Notes: a model not told the origin generated them from the sequence alone. A DNA stretch of 38,488 bases from Azospirillum oryzae (GCF_008364795.1 NZ_VTTM01000022.1:1-38488); one strand, 5' to 3'. Shown: positions 24,309 to 33,241, counted from the stretch's first letter. A program made the numbers and translations.

Positions 24309-27300
24309 ATGACCATGACCGACCTGTCCCCCCGTACTCTGCCGCTCGATCCCAATGTGGCGCAGCGGCGGGCGTCCGATCCGACGGCATCGGTGTGGGT
24401 CGGCGCGTCGGCCGGGTCGGGGAAGACCAAGGTGCTGACCGACCGGGTGCTGCGGCTGATGCTGTCCGGCACGCCGCCGGCGCGCATCCTCTGCCTGACC
24501 TTCACCAAGGCCGCCGCGGCGGAGATGGCGATCCGCATCAACCGGACGCTCGGCCTGTGGGCCACCCTGCCCGACGACGCGCTGGAGGACCGGCTGGCCG
24601 ACCTGTGCGGCGAGCGCCCGTCGATGGAGGCGCGGCTGAACGCGCGGCGGCTGTTCGCCCAGGTGGTGGATTGCCCCGGCGGCATGAAGATCCAGACCAT
24701 CCACGCCTTCTGCCAGTCGCTGCTGCGCCGCTTCCCGCTGGAAGCCGAGCTGGCGCCGCATTTCGACGTGATGGACGACCGCACCGCCGACGGGCTGCTG
24801 ACCGAGGCGCGCGACGCCGTGCTGCATGCCGGCCGGACCGAGCCCGACAGCCCGCTCGGCCGCGCCATGAACCGGTTGACCGGCGACCTGAACGCCGAGG
24901 ATTTCGCCGGACTGCTGGCGGAACTGGCCAGCCAGCGCGGGCAGGTGGAACGGCTGCTGAAGGACTTCCATGGGCTGGACGGGCTGATCGACGCCATCCA
25001 CGACCGGCTGGGGGTGCCGGCGGGCGTGACCGAGGAGTCGATCCTGACCCACGCCTGCCACGACGACCATTGCGACCCGCCGGCCCTGCGCGAAGCCTGC
25101 CGGGCGCTGTCGGGCGGCAGCGCCGGCGACCAGGAGCGCGGCATCGCCATCCAGCATTGGCTGGACGCCGCCGACCGCCGGGTGCGGGCCTTCGAGGCCT
25201 ACAAGCGCCTGTTCCTGACGGCGGAGGGAAGCCCGCGCAAGACCCTGATAACCAAGAAGCCGGCCACCGCCTACCCGCAGGCTCTGCTGTCCCTGCAGAA
25301 GGAGGCGGAGCGGCTGGTCGAGATATCGGAGCGGGTGAAGGCCGCCGGGGTCGCGGCATCGACCACCGCGCTGCTGACGCTGGCGCAGGCGATGCTCGAT
25401 GCCTACCGCGAGCGCAAGGCGGCGCGCGCCCTGCTGGATTACGATGACCTGATCCTGGCGGCCAACCGGCTGCTGAGCGGCGGCGACGGCAAGGCGCCGC
25501 GGGTGCCCTGGGTGCTGTACAAGCTGGACGGCGGCCTGGACCACATCCTGATCGACGAGGCGCAGGACACCAACCCCGACCAGTGGGCCATCGTCGCCGC
25601 CCTGGCCGGCGAGTTCTTCGCCGAACTGGAGGCCGCCGCCCCGGACGGCAAGATCCGCACCGTCTTCGCGGTGGGCGACGAGAAGCAGTCGATCTTCAGC
25701 TTCCAGCGCGCCGATCCCGCCGAATTCGCCCGCATGCGCCGCCATTTCCAGGACAAGGCGGAGTCGGCGGAGCGGCTGTGGGCCGGGGTGGACCTCGACA
25801 TCTCCTTCCGCTCGACCTCCGCGGTGCTGGAGACGGTGGATGCCGTCTTCGCGCAGGACCGCGCCCGCGACGGCGTGGCGTCCGACGCCAGCCCGGTCAT
25901 CCGCCACCGCGCCTTCCGCCGCGGGCAGGCCGGTCTGGTCGAACTGTGGCCGCCGGTGAAGCCGGTGGAGGCGACGGAGACGCCGGCCTGGGCGCCGCCG
26001 GTGGCGCGCGAGTCCGCCGATTCGCCGTCGGCCCGCCTCGCCTCGGTCATCGCGGCGACGGTGCATCGCTGGATCGACAGCGGCGAGACGCTGGAGGCCA
26101 AGGGCCGGCCGGTGCAGCCGGGCGACGTCATGGTGCTGGTCCGCCGCCGCACCGCCTTCGTCACCGAACTGGTCCGCGCGCTGAAGGACCGCGGCGTGCC
26201 GGTGGCCGGTGTCGACCGCATGGTGCTGACCGAACAGCTGGCGGTGATGGATCTGGTGGCGCTGGCCGATTTCCTGCTGCTCCCCGACGACGATCTGACG
26301 CTCGCCACCGTGCTGAAGGGTCCGCTGATCGGGCTGACCGAGGAGGAGCTGTTCCGCGTCGCCCACGGCCGGCGCGGCACGCTGTGGCGCTCTCTGGTGG
26401 CGCTGGCGGAGACGGAGCCGGACTTCCGCCCGGCCCGGCGCTATCTCGGCGACCTGCTGGCGCGCACCGACTTCTCCGCCCCCTACGAGCTGTTCGCCGG
26501 CCTGTTGAACCGGCCCTGCCCGGCCGACGGCCGGTCGGGGCGGCGGGCGATCCTGAAGCGGCTCGGCCCCGACGCGCAGGACCCGCTGGAGGAGTTCCTG
26601 GCCGTCTGCCTCGCCTTCGAGAAGACCGAGCCGCCGTCCCTGCAGAATTTCCTGGCGTGGCTAGCGGCCAGCGACGCCGAGATCAAGCGCGAGCTGGAGC
26701 AGGGCGGCGGCACCGTGCGGATCATGACCGTCCACGGTTCCAAGGGGTTGCAGGCGCCCATCGTCTTCCTGCCCGACACGCTGGGCAGCCCGACCCAGAG
26801 CCCGCCGATCCTGTGGCCGGACGAGAACTGCCCGGTGCCGCTGTTCGCCGCCCGGCGCAGCCAGGAGGACGGGCTGTGCGCCGAGGCGCGGGCGCGGGCC
26901 AACCGGCGGCGCGACCAGGAATATCGCCGGCTGCTGTATGTCGCGCTGACGCGGGCGGAGGACCGGCTCTACATCTGCGGCCATCAGGGCAAGCGTGAAC
27001 CGTCCGACGATTGCTGGTACCGGCTGGTCGAGGAGGCGATGCGCGAGAACGGCGTGCCGCACAGCTTCGACTTCACCGATCTCTGCCCGCATGGCTGGGC
27101 CGGCGACGGCTGGCGGCTGATCGGTCCCCAGACCGCCGTGGTGCCGCGCCATGTCGAGACGGAGGAGAGCGCATCGGCCGAGCCGCCGCCGCCCTGGATC
27201 GCCGAACCGGCGCCGGGTGAGCCGGAACCGTCGCGCCCGCTGACCCCGTCGCGCCCCGATGGCGAGGAGCCGGCGGTGCGCTCCCCGCTTGGCAACGACG

Positions 27301-27833
27301 ACGGCCAGCGTTTCCGCCGCGGCCTGCTGGTCCACCGGCTGTTGCAGACGCTGCCCAGTCTGGCCGAGGAGGCACGGGAGGCCGCCTGCCGCCGTTTCCT
27401 GGCCCGCCCGGCGCACAAGCTGACGCCGGAGCAGCAGGACGCCATCGCGCGGGAGACACTGGCGGTGCTGAGCCATGCGGAGTTCGCGCATCTGTTCGGC
27501 CCGGACTCGCGGGCGGAGGTTCCCCTGGTCGGCGTGGTGGCGCTGGGCGAAGCCAGCCGGACGTTGCAGGGCCGCATCGACCGGCTGGCGCTGACCGGCG
27601 ATACGGTGTGGATCGTCGACTATAAGACCAACCGGCCGCCGCCACGGGATCTGGAAGACGTGCCAATGGTTTACCGGCGCCAGATGGCGGCCTACCGCGA
27701 GGCCTTGCGCGCCGTTTATCCGGGGCGCCGGGTGCGTTGCGTGCTGCTGTGGACCGACGGTCCCTACACCATGGAGTTGCCGCCATCGGTGCTGGACGCG
27801 GCGGCGGCGGGACTGGCCCCGCGGGCGGGGTGA
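24309..27833 (+). CDS. addA: Double-strand break repair helicase AddA
   Basis: UvrD/SF1 helicase with a C-terminal nuclease, partner of AddB. The 1174-residue protein has Walker A GASAGSGKT (32-40), TFTKAAAAEM, Walker B LIDEAQDTNPDQW, VGDEKQSIFSFQRADP, the late helicase motif TVHGSKGLQAPIVFLPDT and YVALTRAEDRLYI. A PD-(D/E)XK nuclease domain follows, with GRIDRLAL then Asp1104 and Lys1106 in IVDYKTNR. GGAAG precedes the ATG. It is cut off from addB by brnTA, so it relies on read-through, on the brnTA promoter or on a promoter I cannot see in the 97-bp gap. Confidence 0.97.
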   Translation: MTMTDLSPRTLPLDPNVAQRRASDPTASVWVGASAGSGKTKVLTDRVLRLMLSGTPPARILCLTFTKAAAAEMAIRINRTLGLWATLPDDALEDRLADLCGERPSMEARLNARRLFAQVVDCPGGMKIQTIHAFCQSLLRRFPLEAELAPHFDVMDDRTADGLLTEARDAVLHAGRTEPDSPLGRAMNRLTGDLNAEDFAGLLAELASQRGQVERLLKDFHGLDGLIDAIHDRLGVPAGVTEESILTHACHDDHCDPPALREACRALSGGSAGDQERGIAIQHWLDAADRRVRAFEAYKRLFLTAEGSPRKTLITKKPATAYPQALLSLQKEAERLVEISERVKAAGVAASTTALLTLAQAMLDAYRERKAARALLDYDDLILAANRLLSGGDGKAPRVPWVLYKLDGGLDHILIDEAQDTNPDQWAIVAALAGEFFAELEAAAPDGKIRTVFAVGDEKQSIFSFQRADPAEFARMRRHFQDKAESAERLWAGVDLDISFRSTSAVLETVDAVFAQDRARDGVASDASPVIRHRAFRRGQAGLVELWPPVKPVEATETPAWAPPVARESADSPSARLASVIAATVHRWIDSGETLEAKGRPVQPGDVMVLVRRRTAFVTELVRALKDRGVPVAGVDRMVLTEQLAVMDLVALADFLLLPDDDLTLATVLKGPLIGLTEEELFRVAHGRRGTLWRSLVALAETEPDFRPARRYLGDLLARTDFSAPYELFAGLLNRPCPADGRSGRRAILKRLGPDAQDPLEEFLAVCLAFEKTEPPSLQNFLAWLAASDAEIKRELEQGGGTVRIMTVHGSKGLQAPIVFLPDTLGSPTQSPPILWPDENCPVPLFAARRSQEDGLCAEARARANRRRDQEYRRLLYVALTRAEDRLYICGHQGKREPSDDCWYRLVEEAMRENGVPHSFDFTDLCPHGWAGDGWRLIGPQTAVVPRHVETEESASAEPPPPWIAEPAPGEPEPSRPLTPSRPDGEEPAVRSPLGNDDGQRFRRGLLVHRLLQTLPSLAEEAREAACRRFLARPAHKLTPEQQDAIARETLAVLSHAEFAHLFGPDSRAEVPLVGVVALGEASRTLQGRIDRLALTGDTVWIVDYKTNRPPPRDLEDVPMVYRRQMAAYREALRAVYPGRRVRCVLLWTDGPYTMELPPSVLDAAAAGLAPRAG

Positions 27834-27847
27834 GGGAGGGCCGGCGG

Positions 27848-27899
27848 GTCACCCGAAAGATGGGGTGACTTGACCGGCCGGGCGCCTCCGCCCTACATT
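27848..27899 (+). promoter_or_regulatory. trxA promoter with adjoining inverted repeat
   Basis: TTGACC (27870-27875) and TACATT (27894-27899) are separated by 18 bp, a good sigma-70 promoter about 85 nt upstream of trxA. GTCACCC (27848-27854) and GGGTGAC (27863-27869) form a perfect 7-bp inverted repeat that directly abuts the -35. It may be an operator or, less likely because there is no T tract, a terminator hairpin for addA. Confidence 0.5.
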
Positions 27900-27982
27900 T
27901 TGCTCAATTCCACTGACGGGGCGATGCCCGCCGGCCTTTCACAACCGGTCCGCGGCGCTTCCGACTCAAAGCACGAGGTCAC

Positions 27983-28306
27983 ATGAGCACCACCATCAAG
28001 GTTACCGACGACAGCTTCGAGCAGGACGTCCTGAAGGCTACCGGCCCGGTCCTGGTCGATTTCTGGGCGGAATGGTGCGGCCCCTGCAAGATGATCGCCC
28101 CGGCGCTCGACGAGCTGGCCGGCGAGTATGACGGCAAGGTCACCGTCGCCAAGCTGAACATCGACGAGAACCCGGACACCCCGACCAAGTACGGCGTGCG
28201 CGGCATTCCGACGCTGATGCTGTTCAAGGGCGGCAGCGTTGCCGCCACCAAGATCGGCGCCCTGCCCAAGGGTGCGCTGTTCCAGTGGGTCGACTCGGCG
28301 CTGTAA
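27983..28306 (+). CDS. trxA: Thioredoxin
   Basis: Cytosolic disulfide reductase of 107 residues, reduced by thioredoxin reductase and serving ribonucleotide reductase and other targets. The active site WCGPC is at 31-35, in the DFWAEWCGPCKM context, and the cis-proline is in GIPTLMLFK. No signal peptide. GAGG lies 5 nt upstream of the ATG. It follows addA, the usual alphaproteobacterial order (addB-addA-trxA), but has its own predicted promoter and terminator, so it can be expressed alone. Confidence 0.98.
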   Translation: MSTTIKVTDDSFEQDVLKATGPVLVDFWAEWCGPCKMIAPALDELAGEYDGKVTVAKLNIDENPDTPTKYGVRGIPTLMLFKGGSVAATKIGALPKGALFQWVDSAL

Positions 28307-28331
28307 GCGGTCCGACTGGTCCAGGTTCAGG

Positions 28332-28368
28332 AAAAGCCCCGCCCGCGGTCACCGCGGCGGGGCTTTTT
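28332..28368 (+). terminator. Bidirectional intrinsic terminator between trxA and the hydrolase
   Basis: AAAAGCCCCGCC (28332-28343) and GGCGGGGCTTTT (28356-28367) form a perfect 12-bp stem, extended by an inner GCGG/CCGC pair, with T tracts in both directions. It ends trxA transcription and, on the minus strand, the hydrolase gene whose stop codon touches it. Confidence 0.93.
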
Positions 28369-29237
28369 CATGTGTCCTGCTGGGTGCTGAGGAACTCCAG
28401 AAGCTCCCGCGCCAGCTCTTCGGGCAGTTCCTCCGCCATGTGATGGCCGCAATCCAGGCCGCGCCCGCGCAGATCCGGCGCCCAGGGTCGCCAGACCGCC
28501 AGGACATCGCCGTAAAGTTCCTCCAGATCGTCCCGCAACGACCATAAGGCGAGCACCGGGCAGTTCAGCCGCCGGCCGGCCGCGCGATCCGCCGCATCGT
28601 GGTCGCGGTCGATGCCCAGCCCGGCGCGGTAATCCTCCAGCATGCCATGTACGGTGGCCGGATCGTGGATGGCCGCGCGGAAATCACGGTAGGCCTCCTC
28701 CCCCATCGCCTCCGCCGATCCGCCGTACCAGGCGTCGGGATCGGCCAGGATGGCGCGCTCCGGCTTGTCCGGCTGGGCGAAGAAGAACCAGTGCCACCAT
28801 GCCTGGGCGAAGCGGGCATCGCACCGCTCCAGAGCTTCCAGGATCGGCACGCTGTCGAGCAGCGCGAGACGGGTGACAGCCGCCGGATGGTCCATCGCCA
28901 AACGGAAGGCGGTGTAGGACCCGCGGTCGTGGCCGACGACGGCGAAGCGGTCGAAGCCGAGGTGCCGCATCAGGGCGAGGCAATCCAGCGCCTTGGCCCG
29001 TTTGGACGAGTTGGCATGGTCGGGCCGGTCCGCCGGCTTCGACGATTGGCCGAACCCCCGCAGGTCGGGGCAAACCACGCTGTGGAAGGCCGCCAGCAGC
29101 GGCGCCACCCGGTGCCAAGTCGCATGGGTGCGCGGATGGCCGTGGAGCAGCAGGACCGGACTGCCCTGCCCGCCATGACGGACCCGCAAGGTCGCATCCG
29201 GCAGTTCAACGGTCTCCAGAGTGAATCCTTCGAACAT
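28368..29237 (-). CDS. Alpha/beta hydrolase, fluoroacetate (haloacetate) dehalogenase-like
   Basis: Soluble alpha/beta hydrolase of 289 residues. It aligns with fluoroacetate dehalogenases: nucleophile Asp104 in GHDRGSYTAFR, acid Asp128 in LLDSVP, the halide-pocket pair His149-Trp150 in WWHWFFFAQP, Tyr203 in EDYRAG, and catalytic His265 in CGHHMAEE. From recalled numbering, several of these match the Burkholderia FA1 enzyme exactly. The first carboxylate-binding arginine (Arg105) is kept, but position 108, Arg in that enzyme, is Tyr. The substrate may therefore differ; it could be another haloacid dehalogenase or an epoxide hydrolase-like enzyme. GGGGAGGG precedes the ATG. It faces trxA across a shared terminator. 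Confidence 0.88.
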   Translation of the reverse strand: MFEGFTLETVELPDATLRVRHGGQGSPVLLLHGHPRTHATWHRVAPLLAAFHSVVCPDLRGFGQSSKPADRPDHANSSKRAKALDCLALMRHLGFDRFAVVGHDRGSYTAFRLAMDHPAAVTRLALLDSVPILEALERCDARFAQAWWHWFFFAQPDKPERAILADPDAWYGGSAEAMGEEAYRDFRAAIHDPATVHGMLEDYRAGLGIDRDHDAADRAAGRRLNCPVLALWSLRDDLEELYGDVLAVWRPWAPDLRGRGLDCGHHMAEELPEELARELLEFLSTQQDT

Positions 29238-29431
29238 CGCGCCCTCCCCGGCTGTGCCTGGGAGAACCGCGGCATGGGCGGCGGGGTTCCTCCCACGGTC
29301 CTGGTCAGGACGGCAGAAGGCCAAACGGCGAAACGGGCCGCCGGAGAAACTCCGGCAGCCCGTGCCTGCATCGGAAAAGCCTTGAGGCCATCCGTTTTCC
29401 GCAGATGCCCCCTTACCAGGGAGACTTCATA

Positions 29432-30286
29432 TCAGGGAGACTTCGGCTTTGCCGTATCCTTACCTGCGTCTTTGCCTTTGCCCCCGGCGACCTCCGCCGT
29501 CCGGGCGAGGTTGTCGGCGGCGGCGCGGCCCCATTCGCTGTCGGGGGAGACGCGGCGGGCCAGCGACCAGTCGTCGCGGGCCGCCGGCAGGTTGCCGCCC
29601 AGCGCCTTGACGTTGCCGCGCAGCAGGATCGCTTCCGGGTCGCCGGGCTTCAGTTCCAGCGCATGGTCGATGTCGGCCAGTGCCTGCCGGTAGTTGGACA
29701 GCGCCTTCTGGGCGGTGGCGCGGTAGAGATAGGCGTCCGCCCGGCGGGGATCGCGGGCCAGCGCCGCGTCGAGGTCGGTGATGGCGTCCCAGAAGCGTTC
29801 ACCCTCGGCGCGGGCGAAGGCGCGGTCGATCAGCAGGTCGACGTCACCCGGCGTCTTGTCGAGCGCCGCGCTGTAGAGCCGTTCCGCCCGCCCCTGGTCG
29901 CCGGCGCGCAGCCACGCCCAGCCGGCCCGGCCGAGCAGCGAGGCGGCGGCCCTGGGGTCGTCCTTGCCCAGCGTCGGCACCAGCGCCTCCATCTGGGTTC
30001 CGGCCGCCTTGAACTCGCCGGCATGGAACTGCGCCAGCGCGTAGCAGAGCTTGGCGAAGTCGCCGCCGCCCTGCTCCTGCCAGCGCATCGCGTCGGCCTT
30101 GGCGCCGTCGGGGTTGGCCTCCGCCTTGGCGGCGCAGGCCTGGAGTTCGCGGTTGCGGTCGAGGCCGGAGGGCGGCCCGGAGGACGGCCCGGTGGAGGCC
30201 GCCTGCGCTGCCCGCGAGGGAGCCGGCAGGACGGCGAGAAGCCCCAGCGCCAGGGCGGCGGAAAGGTAAAGATTGCGTCGGGTCAT
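29432..30286 (-). CDS. Exported tetratricopeptide-repeat protein
   Basis: A 284-residue protein starting MTRRNLYLSAALALGLLAVLPAPSRA, a clear Sec signal peptide, probably cleaved after about residue 26, so it is periplasmic or membrane-associated. The body is helical with at least three TPR-like units (about 110-245): RAGWAWLRAGDQGRAERLYSAAL, then ITDLDAALARDPRRADAYLYRA, then LADIDHALELKPGDPEAILLRG. The C-terminus is Lys/Gly-rich (GGKGKDAGKDTAKPKSP). AAAGG precedes the ATG; another in-frame ATG 7 codons upstream is less likely. Such proteins are usually scaffolds; no partner can be named. It is divergent from the SDR gene. Confidence 0.88.
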   Translation of the reverse strand: MTRRNLYLSAALALGLLAVLPAPSRAAQAASTGPSSGPPSGLDRNRELQACAAKAEANPDGAKADAMRWQEQGGGDFAKLCYALAQFHAGEFKAAGTQMEALVPTLGKDDPRAAASLLGRAGWAWLRAGDQGRAERLYSAALDKTPGDVDLLIDRAFARAEGERFWDAITDLDAALARDPRRADAYLYRATAQKALSNYRQALADIDHALELKPGDPEAILLRGNVKALGGNLPAARDDWSLARRVSPDSEWGRAAADNLARTAEVAGGKGKDAGKDTAKPKSP

Positions 30287-30393
30287 GGTGCCTTTACACT
30301 CCGCCATCGCCGGGCAGGGTGCAAGCCCCCCACACCAATCCGGTGGCCGAGCCCGGCGTTACACCGTTTACCGCCCCAACCGGAACGCCCGCG

Positions 30394-31269
30394 ATGACCG
30401 ATCCCCGCCTGTTCGTCTTCGGCCCCGGCTACACCGCCCGCGTCTTCGCCGACCGGCTGCGCGCCGAGGGATGGCGCATCGCCGCCACCTGCCGCAGCGA
30501 GGAAAAGAAGGCGGCGCTGGAATCCCAGGGCATCGAGGCCTTCCTGTTCGACCGCGGCCGGCCGCTGGCCGATGCCAAGGCGGCGCTGGCCGACACCACC
30601 CATCTGCTGGTCAGCATCCCGCCCGACGGCAAGGGCGACCCGGTGCTGGACCAGCATGCCCGCGATCTGGCCGACCTGCGCACGCTGGACTGGGCCGGCT
30701 ACCTGTCCACCACCGGCGTCTATGGCGACACCGGCGGCGAGTGGGTCAGCGAGGCGTCCTGGCTGAAGCCGACCGGCGAGCGGCAGAAGCGGCGGGTGGA
30801 GGCGGAGCGCGGCTGGCTGAACCTCTACCGCCAGTATGGCGTGCCGATGCATCTGTTCCGGCTGGCCGGAATCTACGGCCCCGGCCGCAGCGCCATCGAT
30901 TCGGTGCGTGACGGCATCGCCAAGCGGGTGGACAAGCCGGGTCAGGTCTTCTGCCGCATCCATGTCGACGACATCGCCAACACGCTGCGCGCGTCGATGG
31001 CGCGGCCGACGCTGGGCGCCATCTACAATGTGGCCGACGATTTGCCCAGCCCGTCGCACGAGGTGGTGGAATACGCCTGCCGCCTGCTGGGTGTGGAACC
31101 GCCGCCGCTGGTGCCCTTCGATCAGGCGGAGATGTCGCCGATGGCCGCCAGCTTCTACGCCGATTGCCGCCGGGTGAAGAATGACCGCATCAAGCGCCAG
31201 CTTGGCGTCACCCTGACCTATCCCGACTACCGCGCCGGGTTGGAGGCACAGCTGGCGGCGGGGCTATAG
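30394..31269 (+). CDS. Atypical SDR family NAD(P)-dependent oxidoreductase/epimerase
   Basis: Rossmann-fold protein of 291 residues. The N-terminal LFVFGPGYTARVFADRL carries the nucleotide-binding GPGYTA motif of the YeeZ/YbjS-like atypical SDRs. STTGVYGDTGG (about 109-119) takes the place of the usual SDR catalytic serine strand, RLAGIYGPGR is typical of extended SDRs, and the C-terminal substrate domain follows. No signal peptide or membrane helix. The ATG at 30394 (MTDPRLFVFGPG) is chosen because the fold begins there; in-frame ATG 25 codons upstream gives an unstructured Pro/Thr-rich leader. Substrate is unknown. Confidence 0.9.
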   Translation: MTDPRLFVFGPGYTARVFADRLRAEGWRIAATCRSEEKKAALESQGIEAFLFDRGRPLADAKAALADTTHLLVSIPPDGKGDPVLDQHARDLADLRTLDWAGYLSTTGVYGDTGGEWVSEASWLKPTGERQKRRVEAERGWLNLYRQYGVPMHLFRLAGIYGPGRSAIDSVRDGIAKRVDKPGQVFCRIHVDDIANTLRASMARPTLGAIYNVADDLPSPSHEVVEYACRLLGVEPPPLVPFDQAEMSPMAASFYADCRRVKNDRIKRQLGVTLTYPDYRAGLEAQLAAGL

Positions 31270-31290
31270 CCGAAGACTCGGGCAAAAAGT

Positions 31291-31390
31291 AAACCTAAGA
31301 TTACAAAGCAATTGTCAGTCATATTCCGATAATCATAAAACCCGGCCGAAGACACGCATGGAAATAGCAAAGGTTATTTAATAATCTCCC
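31291..31390 (+). promoter_or_regulatory. AT-rich region with possible promoter upstream of the 592-residue gene
   Basis: About 100 bp with well under half G+C, against about 70% around it. TTGTCA (31312-31317) and CATAAA (31334-31339) are 16 bp apart and could be a promoter. There is no cluster of DnaA-box-like sequences, so I do not call it an origin. Confidence 0.35.
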
Positions 31391-31396
31391 GGGATC

Positions 31397-33175
31397 ATGA
31401 GCGTCCAGGCGACGACGATCCTGCGAGGTGTTGGGCGCATGAGCAGCACGCCGACGGTCACAACCTCCCTCCCCTCCGCCGGTCTTCCGGCGGCCAAGGA
31501 CATGGTGGCCAGGGACATGATGGATGCCACCGCTTTCCGCCGCCAGATGGACGAGGTCGTCGCCCGCATCCCCATGCACGCCATCCGGTCGGTGCTGGAC
31601 GCGGTGGAAGGGGCGCCCAGCCCGAACGGCGAGCGGGCGCGGCATCTGCGCGACGCGCTGGTCGACCATTTCAACCGGCTGCGGCCGATGAAGGCGCGGC
31701 GGCTGTTCACCAGCCTGTTCGAACCCTTCCTGGTCGACGACCCGATCCTCTACCGCTCGCCGGAGTCGGTGCCGGCGCTGATCCAGCGGGTGGACATGGG
31801 CGGCATCTGGGCGGCGCTGACCCGTTATGCCTTTCCGGGCCTTGCGGCGGAGGTGCAGAGCCGGCTGGACGCGATGGCGCGCGAGGCGATGCTGGACGCC
31901 GTGCTGGCCAGCCCCGACGCGATGGTGATGCGCGAGTTGATGCGGAAAGAGGCGCTGGACTTCCTCTACACCATGGTCGGCGACCGCAAGCTGACCGACC
32001 GCTTCCTGGCGCTGGCGAACGAGGAGGCGCACCACGACGCCCGGCTGCGCACCCAGTATCTCGGCCGCAAGGCGCCGGTCGACGGCGACCTGCTGGGCTT
32101 CGTCCGCGCCCTGCTGGAGCACAACGAGGTGCTGGTGCCGCTGACCGAGCGGATGCGCCGCGATATTGAAGAGATGCAGGGCGCCGGCGATTCCCGGTCC
32201 GCCGAGGTCGATTGCCAGTCGGCGCTGATGGTCGGCTTCGTCCGCCGGGTGCGCGATCTCGGCCTGCCATTCCGCGACCAGTCGCAGGTGCTGGCCTGGT
32301 TCGCCCCGCTCTATGGGCTGAACGTCAAGCGGCGTTACGACGTGTTCCTCCGCCATGTGCGCGAACATGTCGGTTCGGGTGGCCCGGCCGTGCGGGAGTC
32401 GCACCCGCTGCTGCGCGCCCTGCTCTGCCACTTCAACGCCGCCTGCATCACCATCCGCGAGGTGGTGGACGGCATGTTCGGCGATATGGAGATTCAGGAC
32501 GGCGGCGTGCTGTCGGCCCCCGCCCCGACCCGCGCCCTGCTGCACGAGGCGGTGGAGCGCTTCGACCGGGCGCTGACGGCGCTGTCCGGCACCGGCTTCC
32601 TCGCCAGCCGCTCCACCGGCCCGGCACTGCGGGCGGAACTGGCGGCGGTCAGCCGCGAGTTGACCGGCACGGTGATGCCGGCGCTGGCCGCCCGGCTGCA
32701 GGCGGCGATGAACGCCCGCCACGCCCCGGTGCCCGACCATGAGGACATCGTCTGGCTGCTGGAACTGGTCTGGCGCTGGGGCCGCTATCTCGGCAATGCC
32801 GGCTACGCCAACCCGGAGCTGAAGTCGCTGCGCCTCTATGCGGTGGAGACCGGCCGCCTCGCCTTCATCCAGGCGATGAAGGCCGAACCCCAGGAGAAGC
32901 CGGCCCACCGGATGGCGCACATGCTGCGCATCCGCCGGCTGATGGCGGCGATGGGCGAAACGGTGGACGGCTGGATCAGCCCGGTCAGCCAGGGCCTGCA
33001 CCGGGTCGTCTTCCGCTATCTGGAGGATGTCGGGGAGATCGCCGACGACGAATGGGCGGTGATCAACGCCTTCGTCGCCAGCGTCCGCAGTGAACTGAGC
33101 CGGTCGCGCAACTGGCAGAGCGCGGACTTCGTCGACATTCTGCGGCTGCATGAGGGCAGGCGGCGGGGGGAGTGA
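31397..33175 (+). CDS. Uncharacterized 592-residue helical protein
   Basis: I do not recognise this family. The product is almost entirely predicted alpha-helix, with no signal peptide, membrane segment, Walker motif or metal cluster that I can see. Notable stretches are KARRLFTSLFEPFLVDDPILYRSP near residue 100 and EEAHHDARLRTQYLG near 215. Charged helices at the C-terminus end in a basic tail. Codon use and G+C match genomic neighbours, supporting a real gene. The ATG at 31397 lacks a clear ribosome site; the ATG at 31439 (MSSTPTVTTS) has GAGG about 10 nt upstream and may be the true start, giving 578 residues. It lies directly upstream of dnaN, where dnaA often sits. Confidence 0.75.
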   Translation: MSVQATTILRGVGRMSSTPTVTTSLPSAGLPAAKDMVARDMMDATAFRRQMDEVVARIPMHAIRSVLDAVEGAPSPNGERARHLRDALVDHFNRLRPMKARRLFTSLFEPFLVDDPILYRSPESVPALIQRVDMGGIWAALTRYAFPGLAAEVQSRLDAMAREAMLDAVLASPDAMVMRELMRKEALDFLYTMVGDRKLTDRFLALANEEAHHDARLRTQYLGRKAPVDGDLLGFVRALLEHNEVLVPLTERMRRDIEEMQGAGDSRSAEVDCQSALMVGFVRRVRDLGLPFRDQSQVLAWFAPLYGLNVKRRYDVFLRHVREHVGSGGPAVRESHPLLRALLCHFNAACITIREVVDGMFGDMEIQDGGVLSAPAPTRALLHEAVERFDRALTALSGTGFLASRSTGPALRAELAAVSRELTGTVMPALAARLQAAMNARHAPVPDHEDIVWLLELVWRWGRYLGNAGYANPELKSLRLYAVETGRLAFIQAMKAEPQEKPAHRMAHMLRIRRLMAAMGETVDGWISPVSQGLHRVVFRYLEDVGEIADDEWAVINAFVASVRSELSRSRNWQSADFVDILRLHEGRRRGE

Positions 33176-33209
33176 TCGCTCTTCGGCCGATGTCCCCAAC
33201 CCAAACAAA

Positions 33210-33241
33210 GTGGTTCGACGCAACCACCGATGTGGTATGAT
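33210..33241 (+). promoter_or_regulatory. dnaN promoter overlapped by palindromic half-sites
   Basis: TTCGAC (33214-33219) and TATGAT (33236-33241) are 16 bp apart. GTGGTTCGACGCAACCAC (33210-33227) is a perfect 6-bp inverted repeat overlapping the -35, and a third GTGG follows at 33232. This may be a promoter with an overlapping operator. It lies about 90 nt upstream of dnaN. Confidence 0.45.

Noticed and set aside
31270..31396. Possible chromosomal origin beside dnaN
   Set aside because: The region is AT-rich, but I see no cluster of TTATCCACA-like DnaA boxes and dnaA is not adjacent. A promoter region explains it as well.
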